A stretch of 64,000 nt of DNA, from the NCBI GenBank assembly GCA_037074705.1, contig CM073590.1, positions 235,650,101 to 235,714,100 of the forward strand, in the 5' to 3' direction. This document shows positions 11,168 to 23,408 of this stretch, piece by piece. Origin of the DNA: Zhengitettix transpicula (taxonomy: Eukaryota; Arthropoda; Insecta; Orthoptera; Tetrigidae). Within the stretch, counting starts at the first letter, position 1, and every line of letters begins with the position of its first letter. The notes beneath the pieces were generated by a model. That model did no database searches. It saw nothing but the letters and a program-made list of their open reading frames with translations, and was not told where the DNA came from. A program made the translations under genes and the position numbers.

Positions 11168-14100
11168 CTGTACAAAAGGCAAACACTTATAAGAATTATA
11201 CCAGCATCACAAGTAAAATACAAAATAAAACCAAGTAAATCTGTCACTGACAAAAATTAGTTTCAAAACTTAAGAGACTCGCTAATGGTTCAAAAGTGGG
11301 CGTGGAGAGTGTCAAATGTCAACTCCTATATGGTGAAATTCGTAGCAACTTTTCAGTAACCATGTAAAATGATAGTCTTCACTTTACTGTTTCTGTGTGA
11401 AACATTGAGTAACTATGCCAACGGAAACTGTCTCTAGAGGTTTAAAATAAAGGATGACCCAGTTACGTCAGCTAATAACAGCAGCCCAAAAAAAAAAATA
11501 ATCATCTGACATCACCACTAGTTCAACCTTGAACGCGAATGTCCCTGAATTAAAATAAGCAACTGTGCAGTTACCTTATGTAGCTGTTTAATAGAACTGT
11601 ATAAGTTATGCCCACGTTAACGTGTCGCTCGATTATTCGATTAAACGGACACTACTTCGAACGTAGGAGTTAAATACACTTGTGTTGTGAATTGATGGGA
11701 GTGTGGGGAGAAATAACAGCACTAACGTCAGGCTTGCCAACCCAAACGCCTCAAAGTGCAGTTACATGTAAATCAATTGGCATTCTTAGTAAAAGTAGCA
11801 TTTACACTTCGCGGTACTAAACAATATTTTAACATTTCTTATTTACCGACCATTTACGGTTACTGTACACAAAAAAATCTTTATGAAATTTACAGCCTAC
11901 TTTTACGAGTAGACAATTTTCAATTATTCAACCTAGTCAGTATAAATATAAATATTGTTACGATGAAGTTTCTCTCGCCTTAATCTCAATTTATTTCATT
12001 TGAAGGCAGACTGTTTTTAATTAATGTAAAAGTTATCTACTGTGCATCGATTTAATGTTGTGATGTTTACCCAAGACAAGTCCTTTACCAATTAAACTGC
12101 ACTGTTCAATACTTTAAATAGTTTCGATTTGAATTGAGATATTTTATATTGTTTTATGACACGAATTATGACGTTAAAAAGTGAACAGAGGATTGAGTGA
12201 AAGAAAAAATCATTTCTCACTGGAAAGAAACTAAATTCGTGTCTATGGACAGTCATGTCGTAGTATTGGAAGGGTAGGAAAATTATTTTGGAAGTAATGA
12301 ATGATAACGTTCTGATTTTTTAGTTAAAATGACGGAAAATAAATAAATAAGCTGTCCCAGCCACTTCGTGTAGTGCGCTGGCGATTATGGATTCAACCAT
12401 CTAACATGTGTCTTCTGAAAGTATTTGATCCTCTACCATCGTTTTCCCTTGTATGTATTGTGCACACTGTCTCTCATTGCATTGTTTTATCTTTATATTT
12501 ATTCCCTACCACTTTTATTTATTTATTGTATAAACATATTTTAACCCAAATGTTAATAAATTGTCTGCATTTCTGATGGATCATTTCCTAATTAATTTTA
12601 TTTCCGGTTAACGAGGTTATGTCATGTTACACAGAGTTTCCAAATGTTACTTATTAGGAAGGCTGATAAATGTTTTTCTCTGTACCCATAAATTCGATCA
12701 ACCATTTCATTTCCATGGTCCTCCGTCGGCTTCACACAAACAAGACTTCCAAGCGTTATCTGAGTGTTAGATAACATTTGGAAGCAAACAGAGGCTTCGA
12801 GTGTTATGTAACCAGGAGAAATTCATGTTATACTTAAAACGGAATTCCGCTAGTGTAAGACAACTTTTACTGAGGGGAAAACTTATTTGTCAGAATTTAT
12901 TTATTCCCCGATGAGGAACGGAACTGGTTTTAACCGTTCCGTCTATCTTCTATCGCTATATAATTTACATATCAGACAACGAAGCACCCAAGTAATATCT
13001 TCATTTCGTGTTACATTACAGAGCTTTTTGCCTATGAAATGAGTATTTGATTATTTTACTGATATTTACAGACATAATAGTTACAGCTATTTCAATGGAA
13101 GTCTTGAACAGCATTAGAATTTAGACGTGAAAGAATTGTAATAATCAATTTTTTTATATAAAAATAACCTTTCTTTGGGTTGCAAAATAATATAGAGTTC
13201 AATTCGCCCAATATAGTAGAATTACAGAATTAATATAAACACAATAGAAATTTTTTAACTTTCCTTTATGTCGATTTAAGTAGAAAACATCCTCAAAGAA
13301 TACATTAAATTTATTTGAGTATGACTGTTGCCCTTAGTTTAAATTTCCGCCAGAACATCCCACTCGTCCAAAATATCATAAAAAATTAAAATTAAAGCGA
13401 ATAATTAAACTACAAAATGGCTGGTCGCAAAATTACGGAGCTCGGCAACGGAGAATGAGCACAGCAAAAAAAGATATATAGGATACTTCAAGACAAAAAA
13501 AGATTTTTAAAGACGTGTAACCTTTCATTTTCAAGAACTGAATTACAATTGAGGCAGATATTTCTCAAACAGTATGTAATTAATTTGAGTTTGGACTCAA
13601 ATCCCAGTACAGTAAAATATAGGAAAGACCGTAGTACTGTGATAAGAGTCGTTACAGAATAATGTTGTACAGTAAATATGACACAGGAAGTGAAACATGA
13701 TAAATTTTCAACCTGTTTATTGAAGTATGTACCCTGATAAGGTGTTACTACATCGTTCTTAGAAACTTGTAAGTAGAAACACTGTGTGGAGGGTGGTGAG
13801 GGTGTTCTGTGGATGGTAAGGCAAAAATCACAACGTACAAAATAGGCAATTGAGTATTAGTTATAAAAGAAGTGCCAAGACATTCTAAAGAACTTGGTGA
13901 AGTGCGGATAAAATCAATATAAAAAAAACTGAAGACAAAAGAATAATTGGATTTTACAAAAAATAGCTGGAGGTCAAAGTTTCTTTGACAGCTTTGTTAT
14001 TTTCTGTTAGAGGCACATGGTGTGAGGTTTCGGTTTCTTTCAGATGTGGCCCATCTCATCCAACAATGCCACCACGAAAGGTAAATAAATTGTTTAAGGT

Positions 14101-14997
14101 GATATATCTCAGTTATGTTATTACTTACTACATACCTAAATTTAAGAAATCATGACGTTTCATCAACACAATAAATATCGTGTCCGAAAGCTTCACATTA
14201 TAAAGAAGCACTTAATTTACGAAATTGCAATATCGTATTCGAAAATATTCTGCATTTCTTCGTAAAACGGTGAAGATCTTTTAAAAACCAGTGTGCATTG
14301 AAAAGTGTCAAATAAATACAATTTTCTGTCAATGTTGCTCCTCTTCCGTGCTTGAAGACTTTGGACCTGAAAGGAGAGGTATCTTTGAAGACAGGTTTTC
14401 AGCACAAGTGAAAGTCAGGTACACGTAATACTTATTTAATTAATTAAAGTAATTAACTCGAGGTAGATATGATATCAATCAATCCGTGTTTGGATTGAAT
14501 TCTGTTTGAATATCGAATCAATGTGTGTTGACATTTTCTCTTCTAATGTCAGGTCAGACTGTTATTTATGCGAAACAATTTCTGTTTATTTTTATTTTAT
14601 TTTATATTTAACATAACATCTGAGATGCGTTATATATCTGAACGGTAGACAAATATTAGGTGGTGTTTTATTTTTTTTAGTAATACATTTGTTAGATGTT
14701 GTTCTGATTTTGACATGATGAAATCGTTGACAGCTGATTATTCTTAACTGTAAACCTTTTCTTTTCGTGAAGCCGTTTTCTTATTAACGAATTCTTATTA
14801 TTTTTACACTTTGTGATCAATTTGATATTTAGTTATCTCTTTAAATGATGTACTACCCATAAACTAGTAATTTTTTTCTGATGTATTGCTGGAAGGCTGT
14901 GACAGTCATATTTATTTACTGCTCGTTTAGCCCATTTATTTTCTAATAATTCCACCATTTGTGAAATTTTACGAGGGCTGTTTTTTGTTTTGCAGAC
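11168..14997. other. Head-to-head intergenic region between LITAF-like and NUCB1-type genes
   Basis: This stretch separates the two divergently transcribed genes and should hold both promoters and any noncoding first exons. A TTTTTTGTTTTGCAG acceptor ends at 14995, just before the NUCB1 ATG, so that gene has an upstream exon here. No convincing TATA box or conserved ORF was seen; ORFs at 11756-11983, 12373-12576 and 14217-14405 have no recognisable features. Confidence 0.5.
14044..14080 (+). other. Candidate 37-nt upstream exon of the NUCB1-type gene
   Basis: A pyrimidine-rich TTTCTTTCAG acceptor, 37 nt beginning with ATG, and a GTAAAT donor form a well-bounded mini-exon. Joined to the acceptor at 14995 it would extend the NUCB1 frame in phase (MWPISSNNATTK plus Asp before the usual Met). 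This may be chance; the usual start at 14998 already precedes a good signal peptide. Confidence 0.2.
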
Positions 14998-17900
14998 ATG
15001 ACGAAATTTGGAATCATTTTAGTGTTAATCGCAGTTCTGCAAGTCGTCGTAGGTCCTCCAGTGACACAAAAGAAAGGAGGAAGTGAAAACGCAAATGAAG
15101 AAAATGAAATTAACGAAAATGACCATATGGTAAGTCATATGTATTGTTGGAATGGTAAAACACACATAGTGTGAGTACTTCACCTTATCAGTCTCAAATG
15201 ACCTACTTTGGAACTCATCTAATGGACCCTTATTCATAGTGCCAGAATGTTTGAATTTATATTACCATCTAATCACCTGTCATGCTTCATTGAAAGGAAA
15301 ATATAATTAAGACTATATTGAACAACTACATCCAGGCTAGTGCAACATTTTTTAGTTTATTACTAAGCTATAAGTACAGAATCAACCTTGCTGTTGACAG
15401 AATATGTACAAGATGCAGTTAATAAGGTGACAACATACAACACACTTTACATGTCCACCCAAACCAATTCACTTCTAATGTACCAATCCAGTTTCTGCAG
15501 TCCCAGAATTCCATCTAGCATAGAAAAAGCAACAAGAATCAAAACTTATATTAAAGATGCTGATATATCATTTTGGATTCAGCTTAATAATTGCAGTGTT
15601 GAGCAGAAGTTCACTATAATATGAAAGAAAGATTAAATTCATACTCAATGTATTGTCTTATAAATTAAAAACCTACAAAATTAAATGTTATGTATTTTAT
15701 TTATTTTTTGTTGTTATGGTCAATACCTAATTTTCATATTTCATATTCTTACTTAACTGCTTACTTTAAACTATAATATTGTTTCTTGATTATTTTCAGG
15801 CATCAATAGGTATAGAATATAATCGTTACTTAAGGGAAGTAGTGACTGCATTGGAAAGTGATTCTCAATTTAGGGAGAAGCTAGAGAAAGCAGATGAAGT
15901 CGATATTCGTGTAAGTGCAGTGTTTTGTGGTCTTTCTATTAAGTATCTCAACAGCAACATGTGACATCTTGTTTCATTCTTTCAGACAGGAAAGATTGCA
16001 CAGGAACTCGATTATGTGAACCACCAGGTGCGCACAAAATTAGATGAATTGAAGAGACAAGAGATCGAACGTTTGAGGCATTTGGCTACCAAGAATTATG
16101 AACTCAATAAAGGTATTGACACTGAGCACTTGAAGATAATTCCTGAACACCTTGATCATTCGAACCCACACTCTTTTGAAGTAGAGGATCTTGTTAAATT
16201 GATTACAAAGGTGAGAATGATTTATATATCTCCGTGAAACAATAATGTGGTAATTAAAAAATCATTCCAGGAGTCATTAAAGGGATTATCATTTCATTGA
16301 TAACATGTAAAATGTTGAACTGACTACATTAAAAAGTAATTGTATATATATAATTTTTCTGGTTCTAATAATGATCCAGCATGTAAAAAATTTACCATTT
16401 GATTACAGCCAGAACACAATGTATATTTTCATATTGGTAAATATTTTTTAGCAGCTTTTCACACCCGTGAAGCTTTGGAAAATTCTATGTAAAAATGACA
16501 AATATGGTTTTCTTTTTACCACACATGAATGCTTGGTATTGTTATAGGTTATAGATCTGGGGTCATTCCATGCCAAATTTTCAAATAAAATTTTTAGTCA
16601 CCATCTCTAATCTTGCTGAAATTTTGTGTAGGGACAGATATGTGTCTGAGACAATTCTGTGTAAAATTTAACCTTCATAAGTTGTATACAGGGGGCACCA
16701 GGGCCTTAAAATCAGTAATGGGTTTAGTTAGCTAACTAAAGCATAAATTTGTATAACGTCTTGTTTCAAAGTTATAAGCCCGAAAAATCGGCCTCAAATT
16801 GACGTGACGGTTGTTTTGAGCAACTTTGTGAGATAACAGAAATAAAACTAAAACTTTATAAACCTTGGAACTGCAACCATCATGTACGGTATAAATAGTT
16901 GTCTCTGGTTGCCATTTTTCAGGAAGCTAGCTGCTAGAGTTCCACAACAGTAGTACTTCAAACTTCACAATCTATTCACACGCTTGGTTGAATTCAACAG
17001 CTGACTTTTTTCAGGAGGCCCTGGCGCCCCCTCTATACTACTAGTGAAGCTTAGATTTTGCACATCACTTGAAGCTTTATTCAACACTATCACCAAATTT
17101 CATAAAAATTGAAGGTGGTACCCAAAAGGCGATTTGGTCACTTGGCTTGGAATGACCCTCTGTAAATTTTGACAGAATTCATCACTTAACTGATACCTAA
17201 CTAAATGTTTTTTCATTTTTTTGTGTTAACTAGAAAGTAGCACCTGCTCTTCAGAATCTGTTAACTACTACTACTACTACTTCATTGTTGCACTATCAAA
17301 ACTTTACTATTTAAACTTATTATATTCTGCTAGTATTTTATGAAGAGTAGTGAAACCTAATTTCACATTTGTTTATTTCATGGAATTAATTACAGTATTT
17401 CTGAATGAAGTCTTGGTGTTATTTATCCCATTTTATCTATTGTCACAACTATCTGTCTTCTAATATGATTTGTAACCAATTTCTGATCATTACTCAGTTT
17501 ACTTCATGGACTTTGAACTTCTGATTGAAATTTGAATTAGTTTCACGATAAGATCCAATAATATATTTCACTAGGATATATACACTTGTTTCTGATTAAT
17601 TTTATTTATAGCTAAAATTGTATTTTAACATGTTAAAGTAAATTCTGTTATGTAGACCACAGCTGATCTGGCTGAAGCTGATAGGCAGAGGCGGAATGAA
17701 TTCAAGGAGTATGAAATGCAAAAGGAATTTGAGAAACAAGAAAAGCTTAAGTCTGTAGATGAGGATCAGAGAAAGAAATTAGAAGAGGAATACAAACAAC
17801 AGGAGCTGAAACACAAACAACATGAACCTGTATGTGAAATATTTAACTGTTTTATATGTTTCGTTGAATAATTTCCACATTATTGTAATCGATTAACTTT

Positions 17901-19283
17901 CAGCTTCATCATCCCGGTAGCAAACAGCAGCTTGAGGAAGTATGGGAGAAAGAGGACCACATGGAAAGTCAGGAATTTAATCCAAGAACATTTTTCCATT
18001 TACATGGTTTGTTCCATTATAGCTTATAAATCTTATTTTGGGATAGAATTGTATTTCAGCTAACAGTTATAATTTTCTGTGCACCCAAATGCTGCTCCTG
18101 CAACTTGGCACATAGGAAATTTTTCACAGTTAGCAAGTAATTATCTTTGACATTCACTGTTTTCAACATTTAATAATTAAGGATTGAAAAGAATACTAAC
18201 ATTAATTTAAGCATTAAATATTTCAAGATTAAGGAGAGCTTATACTAATCATACTTCATACCTTGGAATAAAGCTTTATTTATTTGGATTGGAAAACATT
18301 CTACTCTTATTTCAGTTGTTCAAAACTGTGTTTACTAGAAATAAAGATTTCTAATTTAATTAATTTTTAACTTTTGCTGTATTTATTAATTTTGTTAACT
18401 GATTATTACTGTTTAAGAATTATTTCGCCTCAGTTTTGATTTTTGTGTGCTAGTATGCTTTAATCATTAATGTTAAATCTTTGACTTTATTATGGACTAG
18501 CCAGATGTCTGGCTTGTCATAACTAAACTATGTGGCATCCATAACCCTGGATTTGACTCCAATCTCAGTTGTTTTTGCATTATTTTTATGCAACAGCCCT
18601 CAATGTCCATCCCTTAAGGTATTCCTCTCCCTTGCCAAAAGGGGTTGAAATTATACACAAACAAAATTGGGAGAAATACTATCATCTCAACAAATACTTA
18701 TTCCAACGCAAATATTGGCTGTTTGACCATGCTTGAAAATGTCCACTCCCGCCTGGGTGGTAGTTGTGTCTTAATCTCTATTGTGTTTGTTTCTGGTTCG
18801 AATGGAACAAATGTATGAAATTTGGTCAAATTTTCTCAATGGGTGTAGATTTGTACACACAAACAAACAGTCTATTTTATTTATTAGATGAATCAGAGGA
18901 AAGATTTTAGCTTTTAGATATATATCATGCCTATCTTAAATTAATAAAAGAAATAATTTAATTGTTTTATATTTAAACTATTAATTGTCCACAATAAGAC
19001 TGTCTATATTTGCCTGGTCAGGAACTTGACCCGGTGGCCGAGATGGTTAAGGCGTCTGTGTACTAAGCAGAATACGTGGGTTCAAGTCCCGCCTGGGTCA
19101 AATATTTTCAGTCTTTCCTTCTTCTTCCATCCTTCTCTCTGCTTTGAACATATGCTTTTCTATGTGCGTAATTCTTCGCCCGAGCATATGAATTCACATA
19201 AAGCGCAATCCTCCTATTTATTTCTATCCTTCCTCACTATCCAAGTTTGAATGTGAATTAGTTCCTTAATGGATTCTCCTAAT

Positions 19284-19356
<73 letters not shown>

Positions 19357-22300
19357 TAGTTGAGAAATGATCTACCTAACATTTAATTTTTTATATTTTA
19401 TTCATTTAAATTTATTTGAATAAAAATAACTTATTAAAATATATTATTTGTAAATAATTGTATATTTCATAATGTGAGGGTATTGATACAATAAAATTTA
19501 TCTCAAGATCTTGATGGCAATGGTTTCTGGGATGAGGTTGAAGTTAAAGCTCTTTTCCGAAAGGAACTTGACAAAATGTTCCAGTCTGGGTTACCTGAAG
19601 ATGACATGCGAGAACGTCTAGAAGAAATGGAAAGAATGAGAGAGCATGTTTTTGGGGAAACTGATAAGAATAAAGACAGATTAATTAGGTAAGTAAAAGA
19701 ATTGTGCACACAATTTTATATTTGCTGCACACTTTTAATCTTGTGGAATTAATTATAGTCTGTCATATTTGGTATGGACAGTAAATAGAGATGAAAAATA
19801 AATGCATTACTTGAAACTGAGGGCAGTTTCACCATATTGGACAGGAAGCAATTCAAATTTTTGAAGGCTCTGTCAGGAGATAGTTGTGCGCCTTATGCTG
19901 GCTGACTGCTGAGTGTTTAATTCAAACTCAAGTGGGACCAGCTGCTGAAGAAGGAGTCTAATGAATTTGAAGAACTTCCTCCTGTTCTGAATACAAATGC
20001 TGAGCTTTAATTGCAGGTTAGCCGCCACCTTTCTCTCATTCCTTTATTTATATAATCCTTCAAAATTTGACCTCCTTGTTACTATGCGGATGGTGGTACC
20101 AACTTTCAATTATAAGTAAGACAACCACACTTTCTCTTTTCTGTCCATATTAATTTGACAATGTCACATGCAACTCAAAATAAATAATAATAATAATAAT
20201 GTTACATCAGCTTTTGTTGTGTGTGTATATATATAACGTTTGAGACAAGAAAATTATTATGAAAAACAAATAAATTATAGTAAAAATTATTCCTATGTAA
20301 AGTGTTTGTAAGTTCCAAGTTGTTTTATTTTTGATCAGACTACTGAAATATGTTTACATAGAAAATTTATTGGATGCTGATATGGAAATTACTAAAGTAG
20401 CAATATTGTTATGTAATAAAATCATGTAGGTTTATATAATTTTTGTATTGTAAAAACTTTGAATTATCACAGTTGGTGAGAAAGTAAGAAATTACAAAGG
20501 AAAGATATATTACAAGAGGGGGAAATCAAATTTGAGATCTAGTCTGTTTTATTTATTTAAAACCTCGCCCTAGTATTAACCTTAATACAGTATAGTCTTG
20601 TCAGCTGACTTCAATACGTATTTGTGTAATATCAAGTTAAACTTTTACATTTATATGTTCCTTTATAGCTATGAAGAATTTCTGGAACAAACTAAGAAAC
20701 CTGAATTTGAAAAAGATGATGGTTGGGAAGGCATTGATGACCAACAAATCTATACGCCAGAAGAATTTAGAGAGTTTGAGAAGAATAGGCAAGAAGAAAT
20801 ACAGCGTATGATTGCCAATGGACTGGTAAGTCATGTGCTGTGCTGTTGTGTAAATTGCTTGGTGTTATACATAGTTACTTTTGTTGTAGTAGCAGTGTGT
20901 TCTGTGTTGATTTGTTGTTGGCTGTAGTTTTAGTGCTTGCTAATAAAACACTAAATTTTGAACATTCAGATTCCACCTCAACCGAATGGCATGCCTCAGT
21001 ATGGTGCACACCCATCAAATTTACAACAGCAGCAAGTATGTATTAGTTAGGTTTGACTTACAGCTCTCATGCCTCTACTTTGTCCTAATTTTTTATTTTT
21101 AAATGAGTCTTAAGCAACTGTTTCATAATGTGACATGATATACATATCTATATTGTCACAAACAGGGGCAATTGTTTAGAATATATTATAGTAACATTGT
21201 TATAGTTGAATAGATTAATTTTCTGTTAGTCCTTTTATTATATACTTATGTACTTTAGTATTAGCATTGTAGCTAGTTTTTTTGATAACCATCTTTAGCA
21301 CCTTTCAATTAGACAGATTTTGGCTAACACAGAAAACAGTATTATGTTGCATGGTTTCTAATAATGTTATTTACTTATCTACTAATTTCTATGAGGATGT
21401 TGTTCACAGAAATTTATTTTGTGTTTGATTTATGATGTTAGAAATAATGAAATATATAAGAAATGGAAATTGTTTCCAAAGGTTGAATATCACTTTTTAA
21501 TGTCTCCAGCCTTTAAATTTTGAAGTAGTTCTGATCGGCAGCACCCTGAAGTTTTTCTTCCTGTCAATTTTATAACTCAATTTAATAACAGAATATTTCG
21601 TACTTATTAGTATGATCATTGGTCATATCATTCTGAATTACATTAAGAAAGTCAAGATTGAAGTTGAGGATGATGTCCACAAGATTGAAATTTTACTGAT
21701 TGTTTTGGATGAGTTCTTCTTTATAGTTTGAGACACTTCATTCAAACTTGTAAATAGATTATTTGAAGAAAAATAGGAGCTCTGTAAACTTTACTGAATC
21801 TTGTGAAGGGTTTTGATTTAGTTCTCTCATTGGATTTCAGAAGTTTTTATCAAGAGTTTTATTTAAAGTGATATTATTATCAAGAGTTTTATTTAAAGTG
21901 ATATTATTATCAAGAGTTTTATTTAAAGTGATATTATTATCAATAGTTTTATTTAAAGTGATATATTCTTTCAACTGTATGTAATGTTTTCTTTATTGAC
22001 AATTGATATAATTGTGATTGTTAGTAAGATCATACACTAAATCCTCCTTTTAGTGTTCAAAAGATGAAATAATTTAGACAGTCTTGAAGTAATTGTTTTC
22101 CAACTTTCATGGTGAATTTGATAACATGTGATCAAATTCGAATGTAAAATATCTTTTTTTTTGAGCACCCTGTTAAATTCCAAATTAGGCATTTGTTGTG
22201 AAGTTCTTTTATTATTATTACTTACAGAAAATTACCTCAACAGGTAGTTTTGATAATACCCTGCAGTTTTTTAAAGCTATAATGACTAGATCTTATTGAC

Positions 22301-23260
22301 AATCATTAGTACTTTTTCCATTTTTAGAGATCATTATAACAGTTTTTTCTTTTATAAATAATTGACATTATATTTATGTTTCAGTTCCCACATCATCCAC
22401 AGGGACAACTCCACCCTAATCAAATACCACAATATCAAGGACACCCCAATCAATTCCAAGGTCAGCATCCTAACCAATACCCACAGGGTCAGTACCAGGG
22501 ACAAGTACATCCAAACCAGTACCCACAGGGCCAGTTCCAAGGACAGGCTCACCCTAACCAGTTACACCCTAACCAGGTGCAGTATCAGGGACAAGTCCAT
22601 CCTAACCAGTACCCACAAGGTCAGTTCCAAGGACAGGCTCACCCTAATCAAGGCCAATTCCAAGGACAAGTGAACCCTAATCAAGGCCAATTCCAAGGGC
22701 AAGTTCCATCTAATCGTGGTCAATTCCAAGGACAAGTTCCCCCTAACCAAGGTCAGTTCCAAGGCCAGGTTCAACCTAACCAAGGTCAGTTCCAGGGCCA
22801 GGTTCAACCTAATCAGGTGCAATTTCAAACAGGAGCTGTGCATCCCAATCAGGTTCAACAACCACAAAAGCAACTTGGTAGTGGGCAGCTCAACCCACCA
22901 CCTCAGCAAGCACAGTCTCAGCAAGCTCAGTCTCAGCAAGCTCAGTCTCAGCAAGCTCAATCTCAGCAAAGCCAGGTACAGGCTCAAGAACAGAATGCTG
23001 TACCTCAACAAGAAGTTTCCCATCAGGCCCAAGCTCAGCAAAATTCACCAAATCAACCTCAGCAGCCAAATTCTCAGTCACCACCACAGGCCACCATTCC
23101 ACAGGAACAACAAGGCAACATTAAGATTCCTATCCCTGTACCAATTATTGAACATCCTCGTCAGCCTATGGGTTCTTCACAGACAGAACACACAGAGGGG
23201 GAAAAGGTAGTAAACTCCAATGAGAATAATATTGTCCCTGAAGTCAAACAGGCTTCCTAA
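14998..23260 (+). CDS. NUCB1: Nucleobindin-type calcium-binding protein, 674 aa, nine coding exons
   Basis: Exons 14998-15129, 15800-15910, 15986-16210, 17656-17829, 17904-18006, 19508-19688, 20669-20825, 20970-21035 and 22385-23260 all have GT-AG borders and join in frame to TAA at 23260. Residues 1-20 (MTKFGIILVLIAVLQVVVGP) are a signal peptide. Residues 45-214 hold the nucleobindin helical and basic region (KRQEIERLR) and a Glu/Lys/Gln-rich coiled coil. EF-hand 1 is at 249-260 (DLDGNGFWDEVE). EF-hand 2 is at 301-312 (DKNKDRLISYEE), with Arg at the usual Gly position as is normal in nucleobindins. A Tyr-Thr-Pro-Glu-Glu segment follows. Exon 9 adds about 290 residues of HPNQ, QFQGQ and SQQAQ repeats, making the protein longer than vertebrate NUCB1. 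Nucleobindins are Golgi or secreted Ca2+-binding proteins that also bind G-alpha subunits. The start was chosen for its signal peptide. Confidence 0.95.
16560..17158. mobile_element. 599-bp foldback (MITE-like) DNA element in NUCB1 intron 3
   Basis: The ends are GGGTCATTCCATGCCAA (16560-16576) and its near-complement TTGGCTTGGAATGACCC (17142-17158). TCTG flanks both sides (16556-16559 and 17159-17162), which reads as a 4-bp target duplication. The arms continue as a diverged inverted repeat of roughly 145 bp, visible again as GGGGGCACCAGGGCC near 16690 against its complement near 17017-17035. No coding capacity; it is a non-autonomous terminal-inverted-repeat element. Confidence 0.8.
17656..17829 (+). 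other. NUCB1: NUCB1 exon 4 (coiled-coil segment)
   Basis: This exon lacks an ORF listing of its own because no Met lies near its start. It is flanked by TATGTAG and GTATGT and encodes 58 residues rich in Glu, Lys and Gln (for example EYEMQKEFEKQEKLKSVDED), continuing the charged helix of nucleobindins. Phase is 0 at both ends. Confidence 0.9.
19028..19100 (+). tRNA. tRNA-like gene in NUCB1 intron 5, anticodon read as ACT (Ser-type)
   Basis: The 73-nt cloverleaf has a 7-bp acceptor stem (GACCCGG/CTGGGTC, one G-U), D-arm GGCCGAGATGGTTAAGGC, anticodon stem TCTGT/GCAGA with loop GTACTAA, a 4-nt variable loop, T arm GTGGG-TTCAAGT-CCCGC and discriminator A. A box and B box (GGTTCAAGTCC) are near consensus and a TTTT run follows. 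The D-arm wording is typical of class II tRNAs (Ser, Leu), but the long variable arm is missing and residue 32 is a purine. It could be a divergent tRNA-Ser or a tRNA pseudogene. Confidence 0.6.
19288..19357. repeat. (TA)n microsatellite
   Basis: About 70 nt of nearly pure TA repeat in intron 5 of the NUCB1-type gene. Confidence 0.95.
21849..21966. repeat. 30-bp tandem repeat, about four copies, NUCB1 intron 8
   Basis: The unit (CAAGAGTTTTATTTAAAGTG plus ATATTATTAT) recurs at 21851, 21881, 21911 and 21941. The first three are identical and the fourth differs by one base and a changed end, so the array is recent. Confidence 0.95.
22400..22975 (+). repeat. Coding tandem repeats in NUCB1 exon 9
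   Basis: From about 22400 to 22860 the exon repeats codons for HPNQ alternating with QFQGQ, units of roughly 33-48 nt with several near-identical copies. From about 22907 to 22970 four copies of a 15-nt unit encode SQQAQ. The array remains in frame throughout. Confidence 0.85.
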
Positions 23261-23402
23261 ACTGTGGATTACTTTGCTGACTTGGAGGATGGATTCTCAT
23301 GCCATGTGTTTCATAATTTTGTTTTTCCTAAGTATTTCAATTGACAAGTGTATGAGTTATGTATTCTGAGTGAGATAAATGGTCTGTAAGATCTGTGATT
23401 CT

Positions 23403-23408
23403 AATAAA
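23403..23408 (+). terminator. Poly(A) signal AATAAA of the NUCB1-type gene
   Basis: AATAAA lies 143 nt after the stop codon and is followed within 30 nt by a GT/T-rich stretch (TTTTGTGTTGTTTTTTTG), the usual downstream element. Confidence 0.7.

Noticed and set aside
12902..12950. Palindrome-like GGAACGGAAC...CCGTTCC
   Set aside because: Short and imperfect; no repeat copies or gene context to support a function.
22352..23210. Several long ORFs on both strands over NUCB1 exon 9 (for example 22562-23041 minus and 22716-23210 plus)
   Set aside because: They are shadows of the in-frame repeat; the exon 9 frame joins exactly to eight upstream exons.
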